64,000 nucleotides of DNA from Pseudobutyrivibrio xylanivorans DSM 14809 (GTDB lineage Bacteria; Bacillota; Clostridia; Lachnospirales; Lachnospiraceae): positions 248,001-312,000 of the forward strand of contig NZ_FQYQ01000001.1 of assembly GCF_900141825.1 (NCBI RefSeq), in the 5' to 3' direction. Position 1 is the first letter of the stretch; every line of letters begins with the position of its first letter. This document shows positions 55,459 through 64,000 of the stretch, piece after piece. The notes beneath the pieces are model-generated. The model saw nothing but the letters and a program-made list of their open reading frames with translations. It did not search any database and was not told the origin of the DNA. The position numbers and the translations under genes are program-made.

Positions 55459-55520
55459 ATCACTGAGATTTGATTGAGCCATTGCCTGGGAGTCAAAAGC
55501 CTGGCAATGGTTTTTTTATT
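55395..55520 (+). promoter_or_regulatory. Attenuator (antiterminator/terminator) before metNIQ
   Basis: The terminator is CCATTGCC (55479-55486) with GGCAATGG (55503-55510) and seven T. CTCCCAGGCA (55395-55404, inside the leader ORF) is perfectly complementary to TGCCTGGGAG (55483-55492), which overlaps the 5' terminator arm. Pairing of these would block the terminator. CAGGC (55399-55403) can also pair with GCCTG (55443-55447), giving a third state. No S-box or T-box features are visible. Confidence 0.72.
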
Positions 55521-55550
55521 GCCATTTATAGATATGAGGAGAGATAAAAG

Positions 55551-56345
55551 ATGCATGAGATAGAAATTAAGAATCTTTGTAAAAGCTTCATAGACAAGGA
55601 TACAAGGGTAGATGCTCTCAGAGACATCAACATCACTGTTGATAAGGGAGACATCTTTGGAATCATAGGAATGTCTGGAGCAGGAAAAAGTACTTTGATT
55701 CGATGTATAAACTACTTGGAGAAGCCTACAAGCGGTCGGGTAATCGTAGAAGGTAAGGAGCTTGGACAGCTTAATGAAAAAGAGCTTAGAACTCAGCGAC
55801 AGGATATTGCAATGATATTCCAGCACTTCAACTTACTTCAGCAGAAGAATGTTATTGATAACATTATTTTTCCACTTGTTTTACAGGGGGTTAAAAAGAA
55901 GGAAGCAAGAGAAAAGGCATTTGAGCTACTTTCAAAAGTAGGACTTGAGGATAAGGCAAAATCTTATCCATCACAGCTTTCTGGAGGACAGCAGCAGAGA
56001 GTTGCTATTGCAAGAGCCCTTGCAGCAGATCCAAAGATTCTTCTTTGTGACGAGGCAACAAGTGCACTTGACCCACAGACTACAGCATCAATACTTACAC
56101 TTCTTAAGGAGATTAATAAGGAATACGGAATTACGATAGTTCTTATCACTCATCAGATGTCAGTTGTTAAGGCTATCTGTAACAAGGTAGCAGTTTTAGA
56201 AGAAGGACAGCTGATTGATAGTGGAAGACTTGAGGATGTTGAACTTCCAGAGGATAAATTCTTTTGGTTGAATAAAGAAAATGAGCTGAAGAATAAAGAG
56301 TTCGAGAAAGCTGGCATTAAGGAGGTAAGAAACTATGTGGGATAG
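55551..56345 (+). CDS. metN: Methionine ABC transporter ATPase, short form
   Basis: A 264-residue ATPase of the MetN type: Walker A GMSGAGKST near residue 39, MIFQHFNLLQQKNVIDNI, signature LSGGQQQRVAIARALAADP and Walker B ILLCDEATSALDPQTT. Classical MetN is about 340 residues with a C-terminal NIL domain that binds methionine and trans-inhibits transport; that domain is missing here. Control is then probably at transcription, through the leader attenuator. It overlaps metI by 11 bases. Confidence 0.9.
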   Translation: MHEIEIKNLCKSFIDKDTRVDALRDINITVDKGDIFGIIGMSGAGKSTLIRCINYLEKPTSGRVIVEGKELGQLNEKELRTQRQDIAMIFQHFNLLQQKNVIDNIIFPLVLQGVKKKEAREKAFELLSKVGLEDKAKSYPSQLSGGQQQRVAIARALAADPKILLCDEATSALDPQTTASILTLLKEINKEYGITIVLITHQMSVVKAICNKVAVLEEGQLIDSGRLEDVELPEDKFFWLNKENELKNKEFEKAGIKEVRNYVG

Positions 56346-56994
56346 CACAACAATTAACATGATATTAGAGGGAATTGTTGGAACAGTATACATGAGTATA
56401 GTTTCTACATTCTTTGGATATATATTGGGACTTCCAATGGGAGTACTACTTACAATTTCAGACAAGAATGGCTTAAAGCCAAATCCAGTGCTTTATAAGA
56501 TTTTAGATGCGATTTCAAATGTTGTACGATCTGTACCATTTTTAATTCTTCTTATATTATTGATACCATTTACAAGACTTGTGGTTGGAAAGTCTTATGG
56601 CACAACAGCTACAATTGTTCCACTTGTAATCAGTGCAGCACCATACATAGCAAGAATGGTGGAGTCTTCACTTAAGGAAGTGGATGAGGGTGTTATTGAA
56701 GCAGCAAAGGCAATGGGAGCTTCAAACACCCAGATAGTTTTTAAGGTTTTATTAGTAGAGGCCAGAACCTCACTTATCACCAACGCGACAATAGCCCTTG
56801 GTACTGTCCTTGGATATTCAGCAATGGCAGGCACCATAGGCGGTGGCGGACTTGGCGACATCGCAATCCGCTACGGATACTATCGATATCAGGCAGATAT
56901 CATGATTGTTACAGTTATCTTGCTTATTGCATTGTTCCAGATTTTCCAGAACACTGGAATGTTTATAGCAAGAAAGCTTAACCATAAAATTTAA
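56335..56994 (+). CDS. metI: Methionine ABC transporter permease
   Basis: A 219-residue permease typical of MetI: VRSVPFLILLILLIPFTRLVVG near residues 63-84, docking loop VIEAAKAMGASNTQIVFKVLLVEA (about 120-143), and AGTIGGGGLGDIAIRYGYYRYQ near 163. It has five membrane segments and functions as a homodimer with MetN. Confidence 0.94.
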   Translation: MWDSTTINMILEGIVGTVYMSIVSTFFGYILGLPMGVLLTISDKNGLKPNPVLYKILDAISNVVRSVPFLILLILLIPFTRLVVGKSYGTTATIVPLVISAAPYIARMVESSLKEVDEGVIEAAKAMGASNTQIVFKVLLVEARTSLITNATIALGTVLGYSAMAGTIGGGGLGDIAIRYGYYRYQADIMIVTVILLIALFQIFQNTGMFIARKLNHKI

Positions 56995-57040
56995 ATGAAA
57001 CAGGACACAATTAACATTACACAATAAAGGAGAAAGAACT

Positions 57041-57916
57041 ATGAAAAAGAAATTATTGGCAGGAATTTTAACAACAACATTTGCAGTAGCAGCACTTACA
57101 GGCTGCGGTAGCGCAAACACAGAGGAGACAGCTGCAGAGCCAGCAGAGGCTACAACAGAGGAAGCTGCAGATAAAGCAACTGGCGAGCTTACAACAATCA
57201 AGGTAGCAGCTTCAGCTACACCTCATGCAGAAATTTTAGAGTATGCAGCACCTCTTCTTGAAGCAAAGGGATACAAGCTTGATGTTACAGTATTTGATGA
57301 TTATGTACAGCCAAACCTTGTAGTAGAGTCTGGTGAGTTTGATGCAAACTATTTCCAGCATGTACCTTATCTTGACAGCTTCAACGAGGAGCAGGGTACA
57401 CATATCGTAGATGCAGGTGATATCCACTATGAGCCATTCGGAATTTACCCAGGTACAAAGGCATCTCTCGATGATGTTGCTGATGGTGATGTAATCGCTA
57501 TCCCAAATGATACAACAAACGAGGCTAGAGCACTTCTTCTTCTTCAGGACAACGGACTTCTTACACTTAAGGAAGGTGCAGGTCTTACAGCTACAATCAA
57601 CGACATTACAGAGAATCCTAAGAACATTGAGTTTCAGGAGCTTGAGGCAGCACAGGTTGCACGAGTAAAGGACGAGGTTGCATTCGTAGTATTAAATGGT
57701 AACTATGCTCTTGAGGCAGGCTTCTCGGTAGCTAAGGATTCTATCGCATATGAGGCTTCTGATTCAGAGGCGGCAAAGACATACGTTAATATCATTGCAG
57801 TTGCTGAGGGCAACGAGAACAATGACGGAATTAAGGCTTTAGTAGAAGTTCTTAAGTCTGATGACGTTCAGAAGTTTATTAACGATACATACGATGGAGC
57901 AGTAGTTCCATTCTAG
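57041..57916 (+). CDS. metQ: Methionine-binding lipoprotein
   Basis: A 291-residue NlpA/MetQ lipoprotein (lipobox AALTGC). A Glu/Ala/Thr-rich linker (TEETAAEPAEATTEEAA) precedes the binding domain. IKVAASATPHAEILEYAAPLLEAKGYKLDVTVFDDYVQPNLVVESGEFDANYFQHVPYLD and FGIYPGTKASLDDV are MetQ signatures. It binds methionine (possibly also D-methionine) outside the membrane. A terminator follows at 57965. Confidence 0.94.
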   Translation: MKKKLLAGILTTTFAVAALTGCGSANTEETAAEPAEATTEEAADKATGELTTIKVAASATPHAEILEYAAPLLEAKGYKLDVTVFDDYVQPNLVVESGEFDANYFQHVPYLDSFNEEQGTHIVDAGDIHYEPFGIYPGTKASLDDVADGDVIAIPNDTTNEARALLLLQDNGLLTLKEGAGLTATINDITENPKNIEFQELEAAQVARVKDEVAFVVLNGNYALEAGFSVAKDSIAYEASDSEAAKTYVNIIAVAEGNENNDGIKALVEVLKSDDVQKFINDTYDGAVVPF

Positions 57917-57964
57917 TATTATTAAGAACAAAATAAGAAATTGACATTTTTAATTAATCCTCTT

Positions 57965-57992
57965 AGGGTCGGCTTTGCCGGCCCTTTTTTTA
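57965..57992 (+). terminator. Rho-independent terminator after metQ
   Basis: AGGGTCGGC (57965-57973) pairs with GCCGGCCCT (57977-57985), one wobble, loop TTT, seven T. It resembles the hairpin after the next chemoreceptor (60179). Confidence 0.9.
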
Positions 57993-58029
57993 TGTATTAT
58001 ATTAAAACAAATTGTGAACAATTATGTTG

Positions 58030-58064
58030 TTTAACCGTTTCTTCATATTTTTGCCCTATAATTC
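58030..58064 (+). promoter_or_regulatory. Promoter of chemoreceptor 2
   Basis: TTTAACC (58030-58036), 20 nt, TATAATTC (58057-58064), aligned with the promoter at 53056 including TTCATA and TTTG between. The -10 region reads GCCCTATAA, which also resembles a sigma-28 site. Confidence 0.45.
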
Positions 58065-58111
58065 ACTTAGTTATTAATAGTAACCTGTTGATTTTGTATG
58101 AGGAGTGTACT

Positions 58112-60163
58112 ATGGGAAAGAAAGAAGAGAAGGCTAATAAGTCAGCTAAGTCAGGTATTGCTTTTAAAGACAGTATTAAGACTAAGCTTATATGTATAAT
58201 GGCATTGCTTGTAGCGGTTCCTTTGCTTATAGCAATTATAATAAGCTATAACAACTCTACATCTAAGTCTAAGGATGATGCTTTAGAATTATTGAATATG
58301 ACCGCAAGAATGGTAGAGACAGAGTTTGCAGAAATTGTTGTGCAAAATACTGCAGCTCTCCAATCATTTGCCACTGCACCTAGTTCGATTAATTATCTTG
58401 AAAACTATCATACAGAGAATCAGCCAGTGCCAGATGAAGTAATGCTTGCACATATGGATGCGATAAATGATTTTATAAATGATGGAAATAAAAGCGTTAT
58501 CTTTACTAAGGCTGATGGTGATCAGATGCTTAGAACTGACAGGAAAGAGAATGCTAATATTTCTGATAGAGAATATTTCCAGGAGGCTGTTTCAACTGGA
58601 AAGCCTGCAATCTCTAATGTTCAGGTAAGTAAGAAGGCTGGAAACCGTATCATGATTATCTGTGTTCCCGTATATAACGAGGCAAAAACTCAGGTTATAG
58701 GCACTATTCAGCGAAGCTATGATTTGAATAGATTACATGAATTCCTTGCTGCAAATATTTCTGATGGTTTTATTGCTGACCGTGCAGGCATGATGGTAGC
58801 ACATGCTCAGTTCGAAATTACTCCTGAGGATGAATATGATTTGAGCTCATATGGATTTGTTGGCTCTAGTGAAAGCAGTGGTGTTATTGAATCAGAATTC
58901 GAATCAGGGCTTACATATATGTCCTGGGTACGAGAACCAATGACAGGATATGTTGTAGCAGCATCAAAGACTAATGCAGAAATCATGTCAGCTGCTATCA
59001 AATCAGCTATGATGACTGTATTTATAGGAATCATATTACTTGTAATTGCAGTAGTTATTTCTCTTCTTATTGCAACAAGCTTTACTAGACCTATTCTTGC
59101 AGTTACTGCAACCATCACTCAGTTGGCAGACGGTCGTTTCAAAAAGATTGATGGCCATGAAAAGCGTAAGGATGAATTTGGCGAAATAGTTCGTAGTACA
59201 AACTCCGTTATTGATAGATTAGGCGATATAGTAAATTCAATTAAACATTCAGCAGCTACTGTTACAACATCTTCTGAGGATTTGGCAGATATGGCAAATC
59301 AGATTGCTGCCACAACAGATACTGTAGCAAATGCAGTACAGGAGATTGCAACAGGCGCTGTTCAGCAGGCTGAGGAGATTCAGGAAGCAGCGGAGAATGT
59401 TGGAAAGATTACAGATGCTGTAACTGGTGTACAGACATCTACAGATAATATGGAAACTCTTGCAGGCAAGATGAAGGAAGCTTCACAGGCTTCAAGCAAG
59501 TCACTTCTTAATCTTCAGGATTCAAGTAGTGACATGACAGAGAAGATTGAAGAGATTGCTAAAACAATTTCCGCTACAAAAGATGCTGTTACAAGCATTA
59601 ACGAGAGCGTAGAGGGTATTTCAGGAATTGCATCTCAGACAAATCTCCTTTCACTTAATGCAAGTATCGAGGCAGCACGTGCTGGTGAGGCCGGTAAGGG
59701 CTTCGCAGTCGTTGCTGAGGAAATTAGAAAGCTTGCTGATGATTCAGACAGCATGGCTCAGGACATCAGAACTCAGATGGATATTCTTTTGAAGCAGTCT
59801 GAGGCTGCGGTTGCAGCAGCTAACCTTGTTAAGCAGGGTAACCTAGAGCAGCAGGAAGCTATCGGAGGAACTTTGGAATCTGTTAACGGAATGCTTGAAG
59901 ACATCAATGGTACTGTTGATGGTGTTAAGGAGATTGCAGGTGGTGCTGAGACATGTGTATCTTCTAATGATATCGTATCAGATGCAATGTCATCTCTTTC
60001 AGCTATTTCAGAAGAGAATGCAGCATCTTCAGAGACAACAGGAGCTTCTGTTCAGGAGCTTTCAGCTACAGTTTCAACACTTGCAGCTTCCGCTGACGAT
60101 TTGAAGGATATTGCTGTTAAACTTAATGAAGAGATTTCCTTCTTTAAAGATGATACTGAATAA
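58112..60163 (+). CDS. Methyl-accepting chemotaxis protein 2 (dCache)
   Basis: A 683-residue chemoreceptor of the same design as the one at 53137: membrane segment [22 protein letters not shown] near the N-terminus, Cache sensor ([45 protein letters not shown]), second membrane segment, HAMP and a conserved signalling domain. Its sensor differs clearly from receptors 1 and 3, so it should respond to another ligand, while the signalling part is almost the same. ATG 58112 follows GAGGAG. The frame remains open upstream to 57941 but crosses the metQ terminator and promoter, so the extension is rejected. Confidence 0.95.
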   Translation: MGKKEEKANKSAKSGIAFKDSIKTKLICIMALLVAVPLLIAIIISYNNSTSKSKDDALELLNMTARMVETEFAEIVVQNTAALQSFATAPSSINYLENYHTENQPVPDEVMLAHMDAINDFINDGNKSVIFTKADGDQMLRTDRKENANISDREYFQEAVSTGKPAISNVQVSKKAGNRIMIICVPVYNEAKTQVIGTIQRSYDLNRLHEFLAANISDGFIADRAGMMVAHAQFEITPEDEYDLSSYGFVGSSESSGVIESEFESGLTYMSWVREPMTGYVVAASKTNAEIMSAAIKSAMMTVFIGIILLVIAVVISLLIATSFTRPILAVTATITQLADGRFKKIDGHEKRKDEFGEIVRSTNSVIDRLGDIVNSIKHSAATVTTSSEDLADMANQIAATTDTVANAVQEIATGAVQQAEEIQEAAENVGKITDAVTGVQTSTDNMETLAGKMKEASQASSKSLLNLQDSSSDMTEKIEEIAKTISATKDAVTSINESVEGISGIASQTNLLSLNASIEAARAGEAGKGFAVVAEEIRKLADDSDSMAQDIRTQMDILLKQSEAAVAAANLVKQGNLEQQEAIGGTLESVNGMLEDINGTVDGVKEIAGGAETCVSSNDIVSDAMSSLSAISEENAASSETTGASVQELSATVSTLAASADDLKDIAVKLNEEISFFKDDTE

Positions 60164-60178
60164 AACATATGAATTTGT

Positions 60179-60201
60179 AAGGGTCAGCTTTGCTGGCCCT
60201 T
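60179..60201 (+). terminator. Hairpin after chemoreceptor 2
   Basis: AAGGGTCAGC (60179-60188) pairs with GCTGGCCCTT (60192-60201), loop TTT, but no T-run follows (ATGTGT). It may be a weak terminator, permitting readthrough into chemoreceptor 3, which starts 36 bases later without an evident promoter. Confidence 0.6.
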
Positions 60202-60236
60202 ATGTGTAAAAGGGTTTGCTTTGGAGGAGTATAAAA

Positions 60237-62270
60237 ATGGGAAAAGCAAAACTGGTGAAAAATAATGAAAATGATATTTCATGGAAGAATAGCATCAAAA
60301 CGAAGCTTATTTCATCAATGTTACTTGTGGCGGCTATCCCTTTGTTAATCGCTGTAAGTATCAGTTATTACACTTCTACAACAAAAGCAGTTGCAGATGC
60401 TCTTGATTCTTTGGAGTGGCAGGCCTGGTATGTACAGAGTGCAATTCTGACAGTTATCCAGAATAATGAGTCGACGATTAGATCCTTTGCTGAATCGCCT
60501 ACAACAATTGCTTTTATGAGAGGCGAAGAAGTTGATATGGATGAGCTAAAGGCTCAAATGAAGTCTTTGGATGAGTATCTTGGAGATGGCAATGTTATAG
60601 TACTTTCTAATGCCGAGGGCCAGATGGTTCTTAGGGATGATGACGGTGCTCTTGTAGATATTAGTCAGAGGGAATATTGGCAGGAAGCAATGACTGGTAA
60701 ATTTTCCGTATCCAATGCTATAGTAAGTGCCTCTACCGGCACCAGAAGTATTAGTATGGCATGCCCGGTTATTGACAATCATACAGGTAAGGTCCTTGGA
60801 ACAGTTCATAGAAATTATAATCTGAATGATTTCCATGAAATTCTTGCAGCAGAATGCGACGAAGGCTTCGTGGTAGATAGAAATGGTGACATGCTTGCTC
60901 ATTCACAGTATGAGATTAGTGCAGATGATGAGGTTTTAAATTTTAGTGCATCGCCATATATGAATACCGATGGAATAGAAGGCTCTTACAGATCAACAGC
61001 AGCAGGATATCCTACTTACTTGGCATATGCAAAGGATAACGATCTTTCAGGTTTTACAGTTTGTGTTGCAAAAAAAGAAAGTGATATCATGGCATCTGCA
61101 AGAAAGTCAGCTTATATAGTAATTGGAATAGGCATTGCTTTACTTGTTATAGTAGCTGTTTTGTCTGTAATATTAGCTAATGGATTTGCAAAGCCTATTA
61201 CTTCAGTAGATTCTTCTTTATCAAACCTTGCTGAAGGCCGATTTAAACAGATTGATGGCTTCGCAAATCGTAAAGACGAAATTGGTAAGATAGTTCGCAG
61301 TACGAATTCGGTAATAGGTAAGTTAGATGACATTGTAGGACATATAAAATCCTCTGCGTCTATTGTAGGAGATTCTTCTGAGAATCTATCTGATATGGCT
61401 AATCAGATTTCTTCAACAGCTGAAGGCGTATCAAATGCGGTTATGGAAATTGCTACAGGTGCTACACAGCAGGCAGAAGAGATTCAGCAGGCTGCAGAGA
61501 ATGTTGGGCGAATAACAGATGCAGTTACTGGAGTACAGCATTCTACTGAAAACATGGAGAATCTTGCTAGTAAGATGAAGCAGGCTTCAGAAGCGTCTAG
61601 TAAATCCCTTATCGATCTTCAGAGCTCTAGTAGCGATATGACTGAGAAGATTGAAGAAATTGCAAGAACCATTTCGGCAACCAAGGATGCTGTTACAAGC
61701 ATTAATGAAAGTGTTGAAGGTATTTCGGGAATTGCTTCACAGACAAATCTTCTTTCGCTTAATGCTTCTATCGAGGCAGCTCGAGCTGGTGAGGCAGGTA
61801 AGGGCTTCGCAGTTGTTGCTGAGGAGATTAGAAAGCTGGCCGATGATTCAGATAGCATGGCTCAGGATATCAGAACACAGATGGATATTCTTTTAAAGCA
61901 GTCTGAGGCAGCTGTTACAGCAGCAAATCTTGTCAGACAGGGAAATCTGGAGCAGCAGGAGGCCATTGGCGAGACCTTGGAATCAGTTAATGGTATGCTT
62001 GCAGATATTGATGGAACTGTTGATGGTGTGCGTGATATCGCTGGTGGGGCAAGCACTTGTGTGGAGTCTAATGATGTCGTATCAGATGCCATGTCATCAC
62101 TTTCAGCTATTTCAGAAGAGAATGCAGCATCTTCAGAAACAACTGGAAATTCTGTTCAGGAATTATCTGGAACAGTTTCAGACCTTGCAAAATCTGCTGA
62201 TGACCTTAAGGACATAGCTATTAAGCTTAATGAAGAGATTTCCTTCTTTAAGGATGATGATGAAGTATAG
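60237..62270 (+). CDS. Methyl-accepting chemotaxis protein 3 (Cache)
   Basis: A 677-residue chemoreceptor. The sensor (about 50-290: [46 protein letters not shown]) is Cache-like but more diverged than in receptors 1 and 2. A HAMP and signalling domain follow, ending [12 protein letters not shown], two residues longer than the others. ATG 60237 has TTGGAGGAG upstream; the TTG at 60216 is rejected because that RBS lies inside it. It is probably co-transcribed with receptor 2. Confidence 0.95.
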   Translation: MGKAKLVKNNENDISWKNSIKTKLISSMLLVAAIPLLIAVSISYYTSTTKAVADALDSLEWQAWYVQSAILTVIQNNESTIRSFAESPTTIAFMRGEEVDMDELKAQMKSLDEYLGDGNVIVLSNAEGQMVLRDDDGALVDISQREYWQEAMTGKFSVSNAIVSASTGTRSISMACPVIDNHTGKVLGTVHRNYNLNDFHEILAAECDEGFVVDRNGDMLAHSQYEISADDEVLNFSASPYMNTDGIEGSYRSTAAGYPTYLAYAKDNDLSGFTVCVAKKESDIMASARKSAYIVIGIGIALLVIVAVLSVILANGFAKPITSVDSSLSNLAEGRFKQIDGFANRKDEIGKIVRSTNSVIGKLDDIVGHIKSSASIVGDSSENLSDMANQISSTAEGVSNAVMEIATGATQQAEEIQQAAENVGRITDAVTGVQHSTENMENLASKMKQASEASSKSLIDLQSSSSDMTEKIEEIARTISATKDAVTSINESVEGISGIASQTNLLSLNASIEAARAGEAGKGFAVVAEEIRKLADDSDSMAQDIRTQMDILLKQSEAAVTAANLVRQGNLEQQEAIGETLESVNGMLADIDGTVDGVRDIAGGASTCVESNDVVSDAMSSLSAISEENAASSETTGNSVQELSGTVSDLAKSADDLKDIAIKLNEEISFFKDDDEV

Positions 62271-62281
62271 AATAAGATAAT

Positions 62282-62320
62282 AAAAAGCTTAGGATGAGAT
62301 AAAGCATCCTAAGCTTTTTT
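62282..62320 (+). terminator. Rho-independent terminator after chemoreceptor 3
   Basis: AAAAAGCTTAGGATG pairs over about 14 bp with CATCCTAAGCTTTTTT, ending in a T-run. It closes the receptor 2-3 unit. Confidence 0.9.
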
Positions 62321-62376
62321 AATGATTTTCGATTGTTGGGGTTGCTTGTATGTCATAGGGAAAAAAATGAGAAAAT

Positions 62377-62598
62377 GAGGCTTCAAGCATATAAAAATGA
62401 GAAAAAGTTGAAAATTATATGCTCAAATGTCTGTTTTGATTGAAGAAAATGAGGCTTCAAGCATATAAAAATGAGAAAAGCTTGAAAATTATATGCTTAA
62501 ATGTCTGTTTTGATTGAAGAAAATGAGGCTTCAAGCATATAAAAATGAGAAAAAGTTGAAAATTATATGCTTAAATGCTTGTTTTGAATAAGTCAAAG
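62377..62598. repeat. Three tandem 74-bp repeats
   Basis: GAGGCTTCAAGCATATAAAA begins copies at 62377, 62451 and 62525, an exact 74-base period. Copies differ at only a few positions (GCTCAAATG/GCTTAAATG, AAAAAGTTG/AAAAGCTTG); the third diverges after about 60 bases. Each unit has an internal AAGCATATA...TATATGCT inverted repeat. No ORF of any length follows the array. Confidence 0.85.
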
Positions 62599-62606
62599 TT
62601 GGTTTT

Positions 62607-62646
62607 AAGCATATAATATCTTTAATTTTGGAGATATTATATGCTT
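62607..62646. repeat. Hairpin related to the tandem repeats
   Basis: AAGCATATAATATCT (62607-62621) pairs perfectly over 15 bp with AGATATTATATGCTT (62632-62646), 10-nt loop. It shares AAGCATATA/TATATGCTT with each repeat unit and looks like a fourth, altered copy. From 62647 to 62869 I see no gene; TATAAT at 62826 may be the -10 of larB. Confidence 0.7.
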
Positions 62647-62884
62647 TTGCCCATAATCCCTTGTTGCCAACAGGGGAGAGGAGTTCTAAAAATCCAGATT
62701 TAAAGAATATATATTTCCCTAAATAGCTTTTGTAAGTTTTGTGGCATTGCATCAATCAATCATAAGAGTGGACAGTTTCTCTTCAGGCTCCTAGCTTTTT
62801 AAGTGTATTTTTTTAGTTCATATACTATAATAGTAGCTAGTACAAATACATGATTTTGAGGAAGCACTATTGGAGAAAAATAAT

Positions 62885-63631
62885 ATGAATATAGATGAAA
62901 TTCTAACTAGATTTGAAATGGGAAATTTATCAAAAGAAGATGCAGTAAAAATGCTGTCAGCAGATGGCACATTAGAAATGGCTTATGCCAAGCTTGATAT
63001 AGGAAGAAAAAAAAGACAGGGGTTTCCTGAAGTGGTTTATTGTAGTGGGAAAAAGGATGACTACCTCTTGGAAATTTTTAAAAAGCTATATGAGCTTAAT
63101 GGCGAAGTGCTGGGTACCAGAGCATCTAAAGAACAATATGAATTATTAAAAAATGAGTTACCACAGATACAATTTGATGAGGAATCATCTATATTAAAAA
63201 TTGAAGCGCCAGAGAAAAAGCATATTGGAAAGGTGGTCGTATGTACTGCCGGAACCGCAGATATTCCTGTGGCTAAAGAAGCAGCAGAAGTAGCGGAGTT
63301 TATGGGAGCCAATGTGGAAAAACTATTTGACGTTGGTGTAAGTGGTATACACAGGCTATTTCATAATCTGGATATTTTTAATGACGCAAGTTGTGTTATA
63401 GCGGTAGCAGGAATGGAAGGGGCTCTTGCAAGTATAGTTGCAGGGCTCGTTAGTTGTCCGGTTATTGCGGTACCTACCTCTGTGGGATATGGAGCGAGTT
63501 TTAATGGCATATCTGCTCTTTTGACAATGCTTAATTCCTGCGCTAATTGTATTGCTACAGTAAATATTGATAATGGCTATGGAGCAGGGGTTTTAGCCAG
63601 TCAGATAAATAGACAGACATACGAGAAATAA
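62885..63631 (+). CDS. larB: Nickel-pincer cofactor biosynthesis protein LarB
   Basis: A 248-residue protein. An N-terminal helical part (MNIDEILTRFEMGNLSKEDAVKML) is followed by a PurE/AIR-carboxylase-like domain (VVVCTAGTADIPVAKEAAEVAEFMGANVEKLFDVGVSGIHRLF, and GMEGALASIVAGLVSCPVIAVPTSVGYGASFNGISALLTMLNSC). LarB carboxylates nicotinic acid adenine dinucleotide for the nickel-pincer cofactor of lactate racemase-type enzymes. No larA, larC or larE is seen. ATG 62885 is chosen; a TTG at 62870 with GAGGAAG upstream is an alternative start. Confidence 0.92.
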   Translation: MNIDEILTRFEMGNLSKEDAVKMLSADGTLEMAYAKLDIGRKKRQGFPEVVYCSGKKDDYLLEIFKKLYELNGEVLGTRASKEQYELLKNELPQIQFDEESSILKIEAPEKKHIGKVVVCTAGTADIPVAKEAAEVAEFMGANVEKLFDVGVSGIHRLFHNLDIFNDASCVIAVAGMEGALASIVAGLVSCPVIAVPTSVGYGASFNGISALLTMLNSCANCIATVNIDNGYGAGVLASQINRQTYEK

Positions 63632-63673
63632 ATATAATGGTTTGTAGTTATAAACAAGTCATGGAGGAAAAAG

Positions 63674-64000
63674 ATGATTAAAGTAGGAATTTTAGGTTAC
63701 GGAAACCTTGGACGTGGAGTGGAAGCAGCAGTTTCATTAAGTGAAGATATGGAACTTGTTGCCATTTATACAAGAAGAGACCCAAAGACAGTTACAGTAA
63801 AATCAAATGTACCAGTTAAAAGCACAGATGATTTGGACACAGGAAAAGAGGATATTGATGTTTTAGTTATCTGTGGTGGTAGTGCTACAGACCTTCCTGA
63901 GATGACACCTAAATATGCGAAGCTCTATAACGTTATTGATTCATTTGATACACATGCAAGAATCCCAGAGCACTTTGCAAATGTTGATGCAGCCTCAAAG
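63674..64000 (+). CDS. ddh: meso-Diaminopimelate D-dehydrogenase (partial)
   Basis: The first 109 residues are visible; the gene runs off the window. The start MIKVGILGYGNLGRGVEAAVSLSEDMELVAIYTRR has the NADP-binding Rossmann motif, and VLVICGGSATDLPEMTPKYAKLYNVIDSFDTHARIPEHF is the Ddh signature. It converts L-tetrahydrodipicolinate, ammonia and NADPH to meso-diaminopimelate in one step of lysine and peptidoglycan synthesis. RBS TGGAGGAAAAAG precedes ATG 63674. It lies 42 bp after larB with no terminator seen between them. Confidence 0.93.
   Translation, partial: MIKVGILGYGNLGRGVEAAVSLSEDMELVAIYTRRDPKTVTVKSNVPVKSTDDLDTGKEDIDVLVICGGSATDLPEMTPKYAKLYNVIDSFDTHARIPEHFANVDAASK

Noticed and set aside
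55261-55520. SAM (S-box) or T-box riboswitch before metNIQ
   Set aside because: None of the conserved S-box or T-box sequences are present; a short Met-rich ORF and a terminator explain the leader better.
57941-58111. N-terminal extension of chemoreceptor 2
   Set aside because: The frame is open but crosses the metQ terminator and the receptor promoter; the RBS and membrane segment fit ATG 58112.
62377-62598. CRISPR array
   Set aside because: The units are 74-bp contiguous repeats with no unique spacers and no cas genes nearby.

Overview
The window is low-GC, densely packed DNA with AGGAGG-type ribosome binding sites, sigma-A promoters and U-tailed terminators. The gene content (oxygen-independent sulfur metabolism, LicT/PTS, Met8-type siroheme synthesis, family-2 encapsulin, many Cache chemoreceptors, LarB, diaminopimelate dehydrogenase) suggests a Clostridia anaerobe. 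It is probably a motile Lachnospiraceae of the Butyrivibrio/Pseudobutyrivibrio type; that placement is inference.

About 2.7-29.6 kb is a sulfur assimilation island. Sulfate is imported (Sbp-CysT-CysW-CysA), activated to APS (CysD-CysN) and apparently reduced by an AprAB-like flavoprotein/ferredoxin pair. No PAPS reductase is seen, and CysN carries a dead APS-kinase remnant. A second block (11.4-17 kb) encodes a JAMM peptidase, a ubiquitin-like carrier/E1/rhodanese fusion, a family-2A encapsulin shell, its cysteine desulfurase cargo with a disordered N-terminal tail, and serine acetyltransferase. HemA-HemB-HemL, a TcdA-like E1 and a LysR regulator follow. A third block (22.4-26.5 kb) holds MetY, a siroheme sulfite reductase, TusA, thioredoxin, a ThiS-like carrier ending GGGQ, its E1 and a second JAMM peptidase; this matches the protein-thiocarboxylate methionine route known from Wolinella. 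HemC, CobA-HemD and SirC complete siroheme synthesis for that reductase.

A CymR/IscR-like Rrf2 regulator lies at 35.4 kb. A motif of the form CCTA-N3-ACCTA recurs in its own promoter, in three sulfur-operon promoters, in the promoter of a cystine-type ABC operon and, more weakly, before the TcdA-like gene. I infer that these form one sulfur regulon.

The remainder is accessory. At the left edge are a substrate-binding lipoprotein and a DUF3990/HTH toxin-antitoxin-like pair with a large palindromic operator. At 29.9-30.6 kb are two small membrane proteins. At 30.7-35.4 kb is a LicT-controlled beta-glucoside PTS operon with two RAT/terminator switches. At 36-39.7 kb is the cystine-type ABC operon. 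A 575-bp imperfect palindrome at 39.7-40.3 kb separates it from KtrAB. At 42.5-49.5 kb is a LacI-controlled maltodextrin operon. An AAC(3)-like gene, a GH25 muramidase, a diguanylate cyclase and three related chemoreceptors follow. MetNIQ sits behind a Met-rich leader peptide and attenuator. Near the right edge are a 74-bp tandem repeat array, LarB and a partial Ddh.
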